64,000 nucleotides of DNA from the NCBI GenBank assembly GCA_964019135.1, contig OZ025248.1:55855670-55919669 (forward strand), given 5' to 3'. Under the pieces are notes generated by a model. The model made no database searches and was not told the origin of the DNA. It worked only from the letters and a program-made list of their open reading frames with translations. The translations under genes were made by a program, and so were the position numbers. This stretch comes from Arenicola marina (lineage: Eukaryota; Annelida; Polychaeta; Arenicolidae). Below are positions 23,401 through 40,109 of the stretch, piece by piece; within the stretch, counting starts at the first letter, position 1; every line of letters begins with the position of its first letter.

Positions 23401-24608
23401 CCACTTGCTTAACCGGCCGAATGATCCAGTAAGGTTTTTGCGCGTTCTGGGCCCCAAGATTTATCCATAACATAATAAAGCATCCCCTAAATATCTGTCA
23501 AACTATCCAAAATCAGTTGCACACATTAATATATATTGCGCTCAGCATCTTAGTTTAATTTGTTCTCGTAAAGGTTAACTATATGTTAAAATAAACACAT
23601 CAGTTTCTTTCTTTACACCAACACCTCATTACATTACCGGTACATCATTACAAGATTATTGATGTAAGGGCGATATTAGCCTTTTATTGTCGCACATGGG
23701 CACGCTCAAAATAGCACACCTGTTCCACCACAAATACGCCATAATGCCTGTCCTGTCGTTGAAGCATGGGATGCAGGAATGTTAACAGATGAAGAAGGTG
23801 ATCCCATCTGTCCTTGTATGGAATAATAATCGCCACACGTTGTATTGGTCTACAGTGACCTGGGTAAAAGAAGCCACCATTTTGCACCAAGGGATTGGCC
23901 CGGATAATGTCTGATATTAAAGCTGGTGAAGCAGGAATGCGGATCTTGTCAGACTCTGAAAGAAAGAGGTGTCATACCTAGTCATAAGATATAATGGTAC
24001 ACAAGGAATTACCTGATAACGGTTCATTTAGTGGAAAGCTGCCATCTTAGAAAAGAGGCACAACCATTTTTTTCCCTCCGCTTTCTACTTATAGGATGAA
24101 CTGAAGTTCACTATTCATTTATAATGGTAATGCTTACATATTAGACCAATACATAGAAATACTCAGTCACTTAATACCAATCAAGTTGTTTTTTGGAAAG
24201 CAAATGGATAAATCTCTTGACAATTAAGTACTCTGCATATATCTATAGCTTTTTGCAAAGCAAATTGATTTATCTATTGATAAGCCATCTGTATATCGAC
24301 TCAGATTGTGTTATATGATGCAAAAAAGATTGAGCAATATACTTACTAAGGGTGTGTGAGTACAGTTGACAAGGAGGCAATAACTTATCACTTCCTCCAA
24401 ATGGCGTCCAATTACCAGACGTACCCAAAGACACCTGACTTTGTTCATATACTACTGGGATATAATATTCAACAGTTCCAAATCTGTCAAATATTGGATA
24501 TGGAAAAGTGGACAAGTATATCACAGTGACCAGCAATGTAATACTAATAATAGTTTTTTGTGTATGACATTGAGCCGAATAGCTCCTAATATCTCCAAGG
24601 CACCCCAT
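20468..24608 (-). CDS. Beta-1,4-galactosyltransferase family (GT7), complete, 6 exons
   Basis: Exons on the minus strand: 24608-24347, 23955-23720, 22870-22683, 22272-22150, 21281-21186, 20696-20468. All introns are GT-AG and in phase; the product is 377 residues. It is a type II Golgi protein: a short cytoplasmic tail, a membrane anchor at about residues 19-36 (TIISITLLVTVIYLSTF), a stem, then the catalytic domain. Visible GT7 signatures are GGFFYPGHC (115-122), VAIIIPYKDR (128-137), the Mn-binding FHDVD (DVD 198-200), WGWGGEDD (258-265), and GKYKMVFH, whose Met290 and His293 match the metal/substrate residues of B4GALT1. It ends with DGLNSL and LYTNISVNVG. The family transfers galactose from UDP-Gal to GlcNAc or glucose acceptors. 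The C-terminus recalls the B4GALT5/6 group, but the subfamily is not settled. The stretch FFYPGHC keeps the disulfide cysteine. Confidence 0.94.
21555..21680. repeat. Tandem hairpin repeat (CTCTACAG...CTGTAGAG)
   Basis: Four consecutive units of about 26-30 bp each contain an imperfect palindrome CTCTACAGTAGCTGTAGAG followed by CTGGCTT or a variant. Units 2 and 3 are identical in the palindrome, while units 1 and 4 have altered loops (GATT, TAAG). The array is in the intron between galactosyltransferase exons 4 and 5. Confidence 0.9.
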
Positions 24609-25436
24609 TTTATTGATATTTAAATTCCAGGTCTCTTCAGCGGTAGTCTATGGATCATCTGTAAAAAAAAGTCACTCATATTAGCATTTTTAAACTCTAA
24701 TAAAAGATAATCAAGCACTTAAAAAACAAATAATGCAATTTGTGACTTAGCTTAGCCCATAGAATGTTTGTCTAATTTGTTGTAAAAAATATGGCTTATT
24801 ATGCTGTTTTGATGGATATAGAGATACTCAAAAACTTTTAACAGTGACCCTATACTAAGGGTAAAATAATGTCAATAAGATGCTCCTTATATGCTGGCAG
24901 TAGCCACAGCAGCTTGCTTTCAGGGTTATGTTATATACTATACTATAGACGAGAGATGATAATGACAATGACAGATGAGCAGTGGAAAAGATCAATGTAA
25001 ACTAGTATAATGCCTACAAGGTTCTAAGGTGTTTATAGTCTAGCCACATTATAGACTCATTTGGAGGGGTGCGACTTGTACACCAGTGCAACTTATATAT
25101 GAACTAAGTCCAAGATTGTCTCCCTGGAATCCCCACTTCCTACCTACATACTTGACTAGCCGGGAGATCGGATTCCCAGATTGGAAGTTATTCTTCCACT
25201 GGCCCTGCCTATCATAATCCCATCCGGCGAATGCATGAAGCCAATTACTCTGCATGGAGAAATTTTCTTTGTGTCATAAAAAAGGATAACATCTCAGTAC
25301 AAACATAAATTTGGTATCAATTACATTGTCTAGTATTGCTTTCTCATGTCAGTGCTTTTCAGAGTGATAGTGGCACAATCACGGAAAATATAGGCAGAAA
25401 GGTCAGTCTACAACATTTATGACTGACTTTACAATT

Positions 25437-25522
25437 GCCTGAAAACAATGTTATATAGGTGATAAATAACTTGTCATCTATTACCAACTGTCTAACAATA
25501 GTAACATCTTGTTTTCAGGCTA
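25437..25522. repeat. Short copy of the CCTGAAAACAAG inverted-repeat element
   Basis: GCCTGAAAACAATGTTATA at the left and ACCAACTGTCTAACAATAGT followed by AACATCTTGTTTTCAGGC at the right are inverted. The family is the one in VTA1 intron 1 (13935-14170). Confidence 0.6.
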
Positions 25523-26689
25523 ACTTTATAAGTAATAAGAGTAACACTAGGGGTATGTTTGATTTACCTGAAACCAACGAGAAACCATAACTGGTTTTAA
25601 AACTGGTTTCAACGGTTTGTCCACCTGTACTGTAGGCTAACATATAATTTCATTTGTTTACAGTTTCACCATGTATTTTTACCAGGCAGATGCTTTCATG
25701 TGCCACAGCTACGTTGACATCTATTTCATAAGATTCCAAGCAATCTACATATTATTTTTACCGCCTTTGGCTTGGTGCGCAATCAATGGTACCTGTGCAA
25801 TCACTGGTCCAATTACTAAGTCTTATACCTGTGATTGGACTGTCTGTAAATAAATGAGTGTCATACTTTTGTCCACAAGCTGATCAGCTGATAAGTCTCT
25901 ATTCATTACATATATGATCCAATATGGTACATGTTTTGACTGAACTGGCAGTTCCGCGGAACCGAAACCGTCAAACCAGCTCTCTCGATAGTTTCACGGT
26001 TTCGGTTCTTCTCCTGTCTGTCTTCAGGTCTTAGACTTAGCACTATACAGCTATACACTATACAGTAGACAACAGACAGTCAATGCAGCAAACTGGTTTT
26101 GGTTTCATGCAAGTCGAACCCGCTCTAACATTCTAACCACTGCTAACCAGCTAACAGCCTAAGTAAATCCTCGCATTTTACAACGCTATTTAGAACTTAC
26201 AATAAAAGATATTAACGTCATTTTTGGGAAATAGAATGGCTGTCCTTAGAGCAGCAAACAGTTCCACTAGAAACTGGCCCCTCGAACAAGTGTGTATCTC
26301 TCGCCCCTCGAAAGCAACAGTGCAAACACAAACCAAACTCCCATGTTTAGATTCGCCTGCCCAGATCCGGTGCGCACTAAAGTACAAATTGTGGGCTCGC
26401 CGTGACTGAAACGGCATGTCACAGGCATCATTCCCAGATGGGACGAGGACCTGGTGGGAGGGTGGGGGGTACCTTGATGCTTGAGAGAGCGGACATTTAT
26501 GATGAAAGGACTCGCGACAGGGGGGGGGGGGGGGGGGGCAGCAGATATTGGCGCTAAAACGCCCCGACCGAGCGGATTTTGGCGGTGAAAAAGGATGGGC
26601 TTAAACGCGAAACCGCCCCCAAACCCTGGGGAGTGAAACCGCCTTGAGTGCTCCGTCTGGCCACCTGAAGGGCCCCTGAGGGGGGGTAG

Positions 26690-26880
26690 CCATGTCGCGT
26701 GTCGATTTTAAGAAAAGGTCCATGTCGCGTGTCGATTTTAAGAAAAGGTCCATGTCGCGTGTCGATTTTAAGAAAAGTTCCATGTCGCCGTGTCGCAAAG
26801 TCTTATGTCGCATGTCGATTCTAAGACAACCCCAATGTCGCGTTGTCGATTTTAAAAATCGCCGTGTCGCCGTGTCGAAA
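26690..26880. repeat. 30-bp tandem repeat (CATGTCGCGTGTCGATTTTA units)
   Basis: Three near-identical units of CATGTCGCGTGTCGATTTTA plus AGAAAAGGTC are followed by three or four decayed units with the TGTCGC/GTCGATT core. It abuts the SINE copy to its right. Confidence 0.85.
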
Positions 26881-26898
26881 AAGCCCCTCTGGGGCCCT

Positions 26899-27101
26899 AC
26901 CTGAGAGCCTAACGACACGTGGAACGGTGGTTCGCGCCCCGCTGTGGCCATGTCTGTTTGGTCGCAGGATAAAGATCCCATGTCCCTCTTCGAAAAGGGT
27001 AGGGGGTTGCCCCCGGAGGACATGGGTCCACTCTCCCTTCCTTCGAAAAATCTTCCATTGACGCGATATGACCAAATTTTGTTAAGTCGTCCTGAATACC
27101 G
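26899..27101 (+). mobile_element. tRNA-derived SINE, 5'-truncated copy
   Basis: It aligns with the fuller copy at 61947-62196 from GCCTAACGACACGTGG onward. The B box GGTTCGCGCCCC is present, as are GTCGCAGGATAAAGATCCCA, GGACATGGGTCCACTCTCC and CCATTGACGCGATATGACC. The A-box half is missing and replaced by unrelated sequence. It ends near GTCGTCCTGAATACC and runs into a C-rich tract. Confidence 0.8.
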
Positions 27102-28529
27102 CCCCCCCCCCCCCTCCCCCCCCCCCCCCCCCGTCTAGTTGAGTATTTATATGTGCCGCCCAAATGACCGTGCCGCCTGTTTTCTCTCTTTCCTTGGACC
27201 AGTAACCAACAGTTTCTCTCAATGTGTCGGTCGATCTATGCTTGAAAAATGCTTACTATTTTTTTCGCATGTATTCCAGGGAATCCTGCACCGGGAGACC
27301 ATGCAGCTGCATGGTTCTTTCCCTTATATACACATTGCATAACAGTCAGTGTACTTCGAAGTGGACTTATCAGCAATTTATTTACAGATATATCTTTAAT
27401 TGAATTACTGTAATCTGAAATTAACTAAAAATAACAGCATATAATAAATTTAAAGATATACATCTATACTATGTCTAAATGAATTAAAGATAACGTACGC
27501 GGTAAGTCATTTAAAGATATCTATAACTAAAATAGAAGTAACAGTAATTCAATTTGACATATTTTGAAATTGGTATGCTCTAAACATATCAATTAAATCA
27601 GTAATTAAATTGATGATTTACATAATTAAATTGCTGTTTGATCTTTAATTCATTTAGATTTGTGTGCAAATACTCCATTAAAGCCTACTTGGACTTGCCA
27701 TAGTCCTTACACAAAGCAAGCAACATTATCAACATATCGTTGCGCGACACTTTTTGTATGTGGGTCTTTTCAATATCTATACAGTATTAAATTCGCAAAA
27801 GAAGATTTAAAAAAAAAATTAGTACAGCCACTTTCTTTCACCTCATCCCTCTCTCGATATCGTCCTCTCTCAATCGGACATACATGTGCCTCAGTTTGGG
27901 GGTTCAACTTCCTTACAGCCTAGTTTAGTTTAAACTTACAAATGTCTCCACGCACATATGTGCTCACTTCAGTCGAACACAAATCTATAAAGGATATAAT
28001 AACGATTGGGCTTTCCATAGAGCGTCTTGCCGTAGGAACGCCCTCTGCTGGGAGATCCAGAGAAGCCCAGCTCGAGCATGCGCATTGATGGCCTAGTACG
28101 TAGTGCTTGTGGAAACTGCAGGTTACGCTGTTATTTTCGTCAAGTCCCACTTTATAATACACTTCCAGTAGGTATGTGCCATGGCTGGCGGTGAAACAAT
28201 GTGTTTAGAAACGCATATGGAGGGTAACGGTTTCATGTGATAGTGCTACGACATGTTTGATGTGTGACCGTGACCGGCTGTGTTGCTGAATCCTGGCCGT
28301 CAACTGTTCATAACCTGACAGCCTGATAACCAACAAGCCGCATACGTTAGCCGTTTTATCACATGACATGCAAAACTAAGCCTTGTAAGGCCTACCTGGC
28401 GCAGGCAAAGTGGGAGGGTCTATGATATGATATAGCGACATAACTAGCCAGCATGGTCTTCAGGGTGTTTGCCATAGCTGAACTATTCTTATACTATAGA
28501 CTCTAGATCTACATAATACAGGAGTCGGT

Positions 28530-30540
28530 GTACATCCATGAAGGCCGCACGGCGTAAGGGCCGCGCGATCTCCCCACCCCTTAAATGGGGGTGGAGGGGG
28601 TGGGGGGGGGGTGGGCGGAGGCGCCGATGCGTTGCGGCTGTGGGGGGGGGGGGGGTGGGCGGAGGCGCCGATGCGTCGCGGCTGTAGGCGAGGTGTGAAT
28701 TGAGCCTGCAGGAGATTATGCCTAATATGTAAACAGTGAGGCTTTGTCCTATTGTTCAGTTGTTACACCATGATTAGCTCTGATGTCAAAACATCCACCT
28801 TGGTGGTGGTCTTGATGTCTGAGCTACACCAGGATATACTTGATTCTTTAAGATTTTGTAAAGATACTTTAAAGATTAACTACCAGACTTTGCAGCCAAA
28901 GATTTACTGCCAATTTTGGAGCATGATAACATGTCTTAGACAATGAACTTTAATGCAAATGAAATACATGTATTGCAAATCTGCTTAGCTAACAGTTCTA
29001 TCAAACTATCTCTGACCTTAAGCCTCTCACCCCCCCTGTAATGTCAGTCACTCACTGTTGACATATCAAGAAGAAACTTGTAATTACAGGGTGATAGAGC
29101 AAGTGAAAAATGCATTTGATATGGATTTTACAGAACTACATGAGTTTGCAGCATTTCTTACAAATGGTAAAGAGTATTTACGTTTGATGTTATTGTCAAT
29201 TCTCTTGCTTCAAGGTTGATATCAAGATAACATGGATGACAGGTGATCAACATCAAACCTTTTTTTTCCACCTGATTAAAACTACCAGTACTAAAAATAA
29301 TTTATCTGAATTTTGGAACTACATGTAAGGTGATGTAAACTGTTAACAACTTAGAACAGCAAGTTTTCCCATGAGCAACCTTTGAATTATTCAAGTGGAA
29401 GTGATGTATTTTATTGTGTAGTAATTCTGTGGCTCACAAAGACATTCGCTCCATCCCCGGCAAACAGGCCCAAACCAGATGGGTGAAAACAACAGACCAG
29501 CTCAAAATGAGCTCACCACCATGTATATAACCAGCTAGATCAACTGCCGGATAACTCAAAACTCAACTCAAGTCTGCATACTATGATTGGATCAAACCAC
29601 ATATTTAGTGTGAAATAAATAAGAGATACTTAGATGCTTCATGTTAGATACTTTATGCATCTGGCATAGCAAATGAATAAATATTATAATATAACCCTTT
29701 ATCATACCATCAAAATTTAGGTAAATTAAGGTAAATTTAATATAACTATTTAATCTCATGAAGAGAGAGAAGACTGTGAGAAGACTTAATTGTTTCAAGT
29801 ATTAGATATAATAATGATAACATGTACAAGCTGATACAAGTTTATAGAAAATTAAAGCTATATCTAAAGAGGTTTTTACTCTCAAATCAAGCCAAATTGG
29901 CAATATTTCATTGTTTAATTGCATTGTTTGAATAATGCATTCTTGTCACTAAACTTCATTCTCTAAAACTGTGTCATAAATTGTTAGAGTGTAAAGTAAT
30001 TTAACTTATAAATTGTCTACAATTTCTAACATTAAGTTGTTTTGGCTAAAAGTATTTAAATGGAATGTCAGAGACATATAAGTTTAAAGGTTTAAGTTTG
30101 AAATGCATGCACAATCTTCTATCTCCTAACCATATTATAGGCCTAAATCATTACTATCTATTGCTATTGCATGATAAATCAGATACCTAAACATGTAACA
30201 CCTAGCTATTTCAATGTATAGACAGGTCAGCCAAGTCAGACAACTAAGCAGGCACCACCCCACTCTCCCCATCCCCCAGGTATTAATTACAGACCTAGAT
30301 TCTATAACAACACTATCATAAACTGGCCTAACAAGATCCCCTCCACCTGCAGCTGCTGTCTAGAACTGGGACCTTTGTCTAGACTTGATGTGAAGCTGCA
30401 AAGCTGATAACAACCATCCCCCCCACCTCCGCTACGCATCCCGCCGCCCCACCCTCCCCACCACCCATATCCTTCGTCCACACCACCCCCAAACATCCGC
30501 GCGGCCCTCACGGCACGCGGCCCTTATGCCTGACATCCCA
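28530..30540. repeat. GC-rich inverted fragments about 2 kb apart
   Basis: GGCCGCACGGCGTAAGGGCC at about 28542 resembles the reverse complement of GCGGCCCTCACGGCACGCGG and CCCTTATG at about 30500-30525. Next to the left one, a block of about 45 bp (GGGCGGAGGCGCCGATGCGT) is tandemly duplicated at 28613-28680 with G runs. The two ends may be termini of one element, but the interior gives no support. Confidence 0.35.
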
Positions 30541-31111
30541 GGAGTCAGGACCTGAGGTTAGTGAGGACAGGCAACAGAATATTATAAATATATAAAATAT
30601 ATAGGCAACATTAACACTTGTCCGGGAAAAGTGATTTTACCTGTCGGAAAAGTGAAAACTTTCATGTACTTGTCCAACAGGACAAGTGATTGCCGGATAT
30701 ATACAAAGTGTATGTTCCAAACTTTAGTAACCAGTTTTGTTTGTCAGCTTTAGCTGGTTCATTATCAATTAATCCTTAGTCTCATTTGTTGATCTGTAAG
30801 TGTAATAGTCGCGAACAAATTCTTATGACGCGACAATTACGCATTATTGATTTCCGTATAGATAGATGATAAAAACCAATGTATTACACCCCGTAGCATA
30901 GATCCAACTCCAGTCCAGCATCACATACACCTACGACAGATGCCTTCTCCCTCACTCACATGGGTCTGAACTCCCCCATCACACATACCTAGAAGAGACC
31001 CCACACCTCACCCACCCACAATAGATCCCCCCTCCCCCTCACACACACCTGTTAAGACCGGTCTCTCCCTTATCTATATCACTTTGGGATCTTGGATCAA
31101 TTTGGGAAAAG

Positions 31112-31376
31112 CATGCCTGTGATTGACCCCTCACAAAAAAATTGGGATAAAATAGGGCCACTGGTACCAGAAAAGTAAGAGAAAAGGTAAGGATTCCAGG
31201 AATAAATGTAGGGAATTCTGATGATAATAGCTGCGCCTTTGCTGCATATTTACTTCTTGAAATGACTTTTACCCTTAACATATCACTTATCACTTTGAGA
31301 CCAGGCCAGATAACATGCATTCCAATACCACAGAGTATATATTATACAGCATAATTCCTACTCTATAATACCTACT
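31112..31376 (+). repeat. Interspersed repeat, copy 1 (partner 47107-47352)
   Basis: TGTGATTGACCCCTCAC, then CACTTATCACTTTGAGACCA, GGCCAGATAACATGCATTCC and the TATTATACAG-type end are shared with 47107-47352 in the same orientation at roughly 75-80 percent by eye. The family is unknown. Confidence 0.65.
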
Positions 31377-31859
31377 CTGTGACAGTACCCAGTATCATAG
31401 GTCATCAGGCATCAATCAAACACTAGTGGCTAGATCCTGATGTACGAGAAATCTTTCAAACCATGGGTGCTTTTCATGTCATATTTGGTCAAATCTTGAC
31501 CAAAAAAACTAAGTAGAAACAAAATAGAAAAAGTATTGAAAAAAAAAGTAGGAATTAGGGAGAACCTAAAAAAAGTAAGAAAGTAAGGATCACTCACAGG
31601 CCTGGAATGGATACTGATGCCATTTGGATCATCCATTTGGTTAAACCAATAACATTTCTTGGTAGAAAACTGTAGGTGGAGAGAGGTAGGGTATAATAAT
31701 TGTTAACAATTGTTTCAAAACAGTAGTTAGAATCATGGCACTTTAATAAAACAATGTGTTTTGAGGTTGGTTTTTTTTCTTTGGTTGTGGGGAAGACCAG
31801 TTAATATCAAGTGGGGCAAGTAAAAATTGAAAGTACTTGTCCTATAGGACAAGTGCATG

Positions 31860-32267
31860 TTAAAGTTGCATGTCGAGTTCTTTCTCGCCAAAACTAAGCC
31901 TAGGTAAAATTTATATCAAAATTTGCAGAAAACTCGATTGTTTTATTCTATAAATTCAAAAACCTGATAAACATCGCTGTTTCGGCTGTGGTGTGGCAAA
32001 CATGTCTATCCCGGAACACCACAGAACTCGGTCGCGGCACTGCTACTTATACCAAAGCATCGAGAAGCATACAAACTGATGACGTTTACCACTAAAATGA
32101 AAACTTGCGGTAAATTGATATCACGGGCAAGGCTAAGAGACACTATTTGGCAGTCTGGCATGGGTGAAGTATAGACAAATAAAATCTTGAATGATTCAAG
32201 GACTGATTCTTATTTGTATTTTGACCTCTTTAGTTTTGGCGGGAAAGAGCTCGATATGCAACTTTAA
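31860..32267. mobile_element. TTAA-flanked MITE with about 38-bp terminal inverted repeats
   Basis: Left end: TTAA then AGTTGCATGTCGAGTTC, TTTCTCGCCAAAACTAA. Right end: TTAGTTTTGGCGGGAAAGAG, CTCGATATGCAACTTTAA, an inverted match of about 38 bp with few differences. TTAA occurs at both boundaries (31860-31863, 32264-32267), as in piggyBac-type insertions. No transposase remains. It sits inside an older repeat whose uninterrupted copy lies near 9075-9125 (reverse orientation). Confidence 0.75.
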
Positions 32268-33568
32268 GAGTTAGTGTTGAACCCTGTCTAAGTTTAGATT
32301 ATTTATAGAGGTTGAAACTGTCTGAAGTATTTATACAGATTGTTATACAGCTATTTAATGCTTAGGCCAGGGTTAGCTTGGTATGCAAGAGAGTTGAAAC
32401 TTAGGAAGCTGACTACATAGATATCCCTGTTCAGGGCTATTATTCGGCAGCTATTAAACAGTTGGTGCCATACTAAAATTACTTTAGCTCATTTTAATAT
32501 TTCATGTTTGAGCACTTTTATTCCTATTCCATATATGCTTGGAAATTATTTGCAGGTCAGTAAAATATTTTTCAGGTTAATCGAGCATTCATCCACCTTT
32601 CAAAATGCTTCCTGCAAAACTGTCAAACTTTCTTCTCTGCCGCCATGCGCATACCAACTCACTGCCTTTCCTCCTGCCTTTCCTATTTCTCTAATTTCTC
32701 TAATCTAATTTGAAGTGATCAATTATTTTAGGAAAAAGATCTTTTATTTAGATACAGTACTCTAATCAAAACCTGGTTAATTAGAAGATTAGATACATCA
32801 CTACAAATCTCAAAACAAAAAGCCATTTCCTGTACAGCACCATATTACCAGTATTTAATTTGGTTAATTGATAATTAGTTTGTTGGAAAGGGAATTTGCA
32901 CAGGGCTGTGAGGATTGCTTTTTTTTCAGCATTGGCAACTGCAGACCAACCTCTTTTTCTATGTGGCAGGAGTGATATTTCAGAGAGAGTTCAAACTGCC
33001 TATATTGATCATGGCTTGGAGTTGTTTTAAGATATGTACTCATATTAATTAGGGTATTAGTCAGAATTAATTTTTTTGCCAGCAAAATTTTTGGCTGAAA
33101 AAATTGTGAGCACTATGACTTTTTTCTTAACCCCTGACCAAAAGGCTCTCTGTTGGGCGGTAGACAGTACCTGAGTGCGTGCCAAACTGAAAATTTGCCT
33201 GCCAAAATTGAAACTGCCATCCCATCCAGCAGGAAGGTGGGTCTCTGGCTAACAGGGTATTAACCAGAATTTTTTGGCTGATAAAAAGAAGTGTTCAGTT
33301 TGCACACACGACATGGCGCCAGCCGATCAGGTCGGATTTTGAGCTCGCAATTTACAATCCTATAAACAAAAGACAACTCTGTGTCATATAAAATTGTGAG
33401 TGCTATGATTTTCTTCTAAACCACCTGACCAAAGTGTCCTTTTTGGGCAGGTAAACAGCACCTGCATGCCTGCCAAATATCTTGATGCAGAGTTGTCTGC
33501 TTTGTAATTATTTTCTTTAACCTTCTGGTGTTTGGCTTTGTAGGGTTGTGACCAAAACAGCTGGGTAA

Positions 33569-37378
<3,810 letters not shown>

Positions 37379-38070
37379 CGAGAGCAACGCCTCCATCTCA
37401 TCAAGTTGTCTCGATAGTTTGCTATCTGGGGACACGCATCGCTGTCCCGTTCGGTAACAAGGCCCAGGTCTTGAACCAGCGTGCGCGGTCCGCCATGTTC
37501 CCACACGTGTTACGCCAGATGTCGTTTATGTATGTCATTGTAACCAAGGTCGCATCAGGACGTGTGTTTCCAAATGTACAAGACGTCAGTGTGCTCATTG
37601 TAGTATGTAGATCGATTGTGCAGGTAATATTGTAATCTTAAACTAGTATAACCGCATGATCAACTTTGAGTATCCCGCTTTTTCAAAAACCTATATCGGT
37701 AACTGTACGGTTCAGGTTTTCAAAGTTATTTTTACTACTCAGCGATATAACACGCTGTTTACGTGAAGTGATTGTGGTTTTCACAGTAATCTTCAATGAT
37801 ATCGATCAAAGGCTCGATTATCGAGATAAATTGGGTTTATGGAATATGAGGTTTAACTAATGCTTCTGGTAGTCTGAACTTTCGAGCGAAAAGGCAAGTC
37901 ATAGTCTACTCTATCAACACGTTTTGGGCTCCAGCTTTTGTGTGCAAAGGTGGCCTAATGCCAAAACTATTTTTCTTTTTTAACAAATCCAATTTTCTAT
38001 ATCTTGGTTGTCAGAGTTTGTTAATTTACTGCAATTGTTTCGTCTTTTCCAGTAACGTACGCCTTTGTAA

Positions 38071-38076
38071 AATAAA
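38071..38076 (+). terminator. Likely polyadenylation signal of TFG
   Basis: AATAAA lies about 690 bp after the TFG stop, on the same strand, in AT-rich 3' UTR-like sequence with no intervening gene. Confidence 0.5.
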
Positions 38077-38617
38077 CAGTGTAAGACGTCTATGTTCACG
38101 CCTTGTTTCGGGACCCATCTTGGAATATGTAACTGACCTACAAGAGTGTTATGTTTTGGTCTGCATTAGGCGGGCCAGAAGCGTTGTCGGTAATGTGTTC
38201 TGTTGTAGCTGAAGTATGTATAAAATACCAATTAATCTATAAGAGTGTGCGTTGGAACATCTTTGAATTTAGATGAATTTCCTACAGTGGAGTGAACCCA
38301 CACTGTGTAATAGGACTGAGCGCTTCATACGAAACAGAACACGGAACGTGTTGATCTTCAGACTGGATCTTTAGACTGGATCCATTCTTACTGGGGAGTT
38401 ATTGTGTATATACAGTATAATTGTGTAAATACGCAAGTCTTAGCCAACGCGGTACCCATGGTCGGTATTTATGGAACCTAAAATTACCGGTTTTTGTGAT
38501 TTTTGGCCCACCGGCGTCCTGCCACTTTGTTGTATCTGGTTGATAGTTCGTTGGCGCCAATCTAGGGGTTAACGCAAACGTTAAAACTGATCGCGCTCTT
38601 TTTCTGTCGCTGATATT

Positions 38618-38872
38618 TTGGTAGATGTTGCTCAATTCCATGTCGGAAGTTGTAAAATGGTCATCCTTCTAAATGGCCATGTCCAGCTTGTATGTACAGC
38701 TTCAAAGAACCCACCTATAAAGAGAGGAATATTTCTCTCGACAGGGAAAGGTACTGCGAATGGTAAAGATAACGTCGTCGCCCTTTCTATTCAACTGAAT
38801 CAAGCAGCGTCTAGCGTTGCGAAAGTAGTGAAGACTGCGTCTGTCGTCGAAACAAAAAAGGTCACAATGTAA
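38618..38872 (+). other. Unassigned 84-codon open frame between TFG and FAAP100
   Basis: The frame starts MVDVAQFHVGSC and ends KVTM. Composition is ordinary, no family is recognised, and there is no partner exon or splice signal I can support. It lies immediately left of the TTAA-flanked element at 38948. It could be chance, a transposon relic, or part of a 3' UTR. A biological role is unproven. Confidence 0.15.
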
Positions 38873-38947
38873 GCTTCTTTCTTTTGTCGTCTTCGCAAAT
38901 AATTCCGCACCATATGAAACTCGGTGAATATTCTTTAGTTGGCTTTC

Positions 38948-39616
38948 TTAACGCGGGTGTCCAACCTAATTTAATCGCGATCCGCACCGAAAGTTCATAT
39001 CTTAAAATTAAATTGGCGAGTGTTGACGCTTCGTTTCGGCCGACTGGTAAGGAGAACAAAATTAGGGCAACCCGCCCCTAGCAATGTCAAGCAGAGCGCC
39101 ATTTTGCCGTGAGCAGTGACGCGTATTGTGACTAGTCATGTGGCACCGCCTTATGTAATCACTTGCGGACAGAGATATCAGGGCCGCGATTTACAGATGA
39201 ACAGCGGCATTTCCAAGCCGCGCAGTGGACCATGATCTTAGTGTTTCATGGAAAAGTACCGTCCAAACAAATTTATATACGTCTTGCGACGATTGACTCC
39301 GCAACAATGCCATGATTGGAGTTAGAATCGCAGCCCTTTTTATTAGCGATGATCACGGGCTCTTGTTTTGCTCACACAATAGGCGTAATTTCCGTTTTGA
39401 ATACATTAGAGTATCGCCTCCTGATTGGTCAATCGCGGACACCCCTCCAAAAAGGGCTGCCGCCTGGGTAGGCGGCGAAATCGTGCCCGGCGGTCACTTC
39501 TAAATTTTATTGTGAGCTATAGATAGGACGAAAAACTGTAATTTGGAGGATAGACAATTGGGTATTACACGAATCTGTAAATCAGCGTTAGAGGTCAGGC
39601 TGGCGGTTCCCTTTAA
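38948..39616 (+). mobile_element. TTAA-flanked non-autonomous DNA element, copy 1
   Basis: Nearly full-length similarity to 44589-45247 in the same orientation. It starts TTAAC then GCGGGTGTCCAACCTAATT and ends GGCTGGCGGTTCCCTTTAA. The interior shares AGGGCTGCCGCCTGGGTAGG, GAACAGCGGCA(G/T)TTCC and ATATACGTCTTGCGACGATT. TTAA borders both ends and the termini are weakly inverted (TTAAAGSG against CCCTTTAA). No coding capacity. Confidence 0.8.
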
Positions 39617-40043
39617 TGAATTTTTATAGGCTATTCAGTATATCGCAAAGGCAATCCTCTCTGAACGTCGGGGGAAAGTTTCACAAAATCCTTATTGGAT
39701 AAAGGCACAGTTCTGATTTAAATGTCGAGGATGAAAAGCGCACCAACTTTGCTATCTTGGCAGAAGCCAAGAAAGCGACTGAACGTGTGTTCTACGTCAT
39801 TAATATGCGGACATCGATTTGTTTTATTTCACTTATATTTGTGCTTTTTATAGTTAATTGTCCAATGTGAAATAATAAAACTGATACTAACATTAAATGC
39901 AAGTAGTAATCTACATACCATGTGGTACTTCGTGACTAATATCCATCTAACAATATTAAATCTATCAAGCGTGTAAAATAGACAATATAACAAGAGGTGA
40001 ATGAGATATTTAAATAAAATATCAAACCGAACAATGTCTTTAC

Positions 40044-40049
40044 TTTATT
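40044..40049 (-). terminator. Polyadenylation signal of FAAP100
   Basis: TTTATT on the plus strand reads AATAAA on the minus strand, 61 bp beyond the FAAP100 stop codon. Confidence 0.65.
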
Positions 40050-40109
40050 TATCATATGCGGACCAACCCGCATGGCTACCACATAATCGACCCCCACCCC
40101 CCACCCCCA

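Noticed and set aside
26601-27163. Protein with MSRVDFKKRS repeats
   Set aside because: Explained by a 30-bp tandem repeat, which is divisible by three, joined to a SINE; no evidence of a gene.
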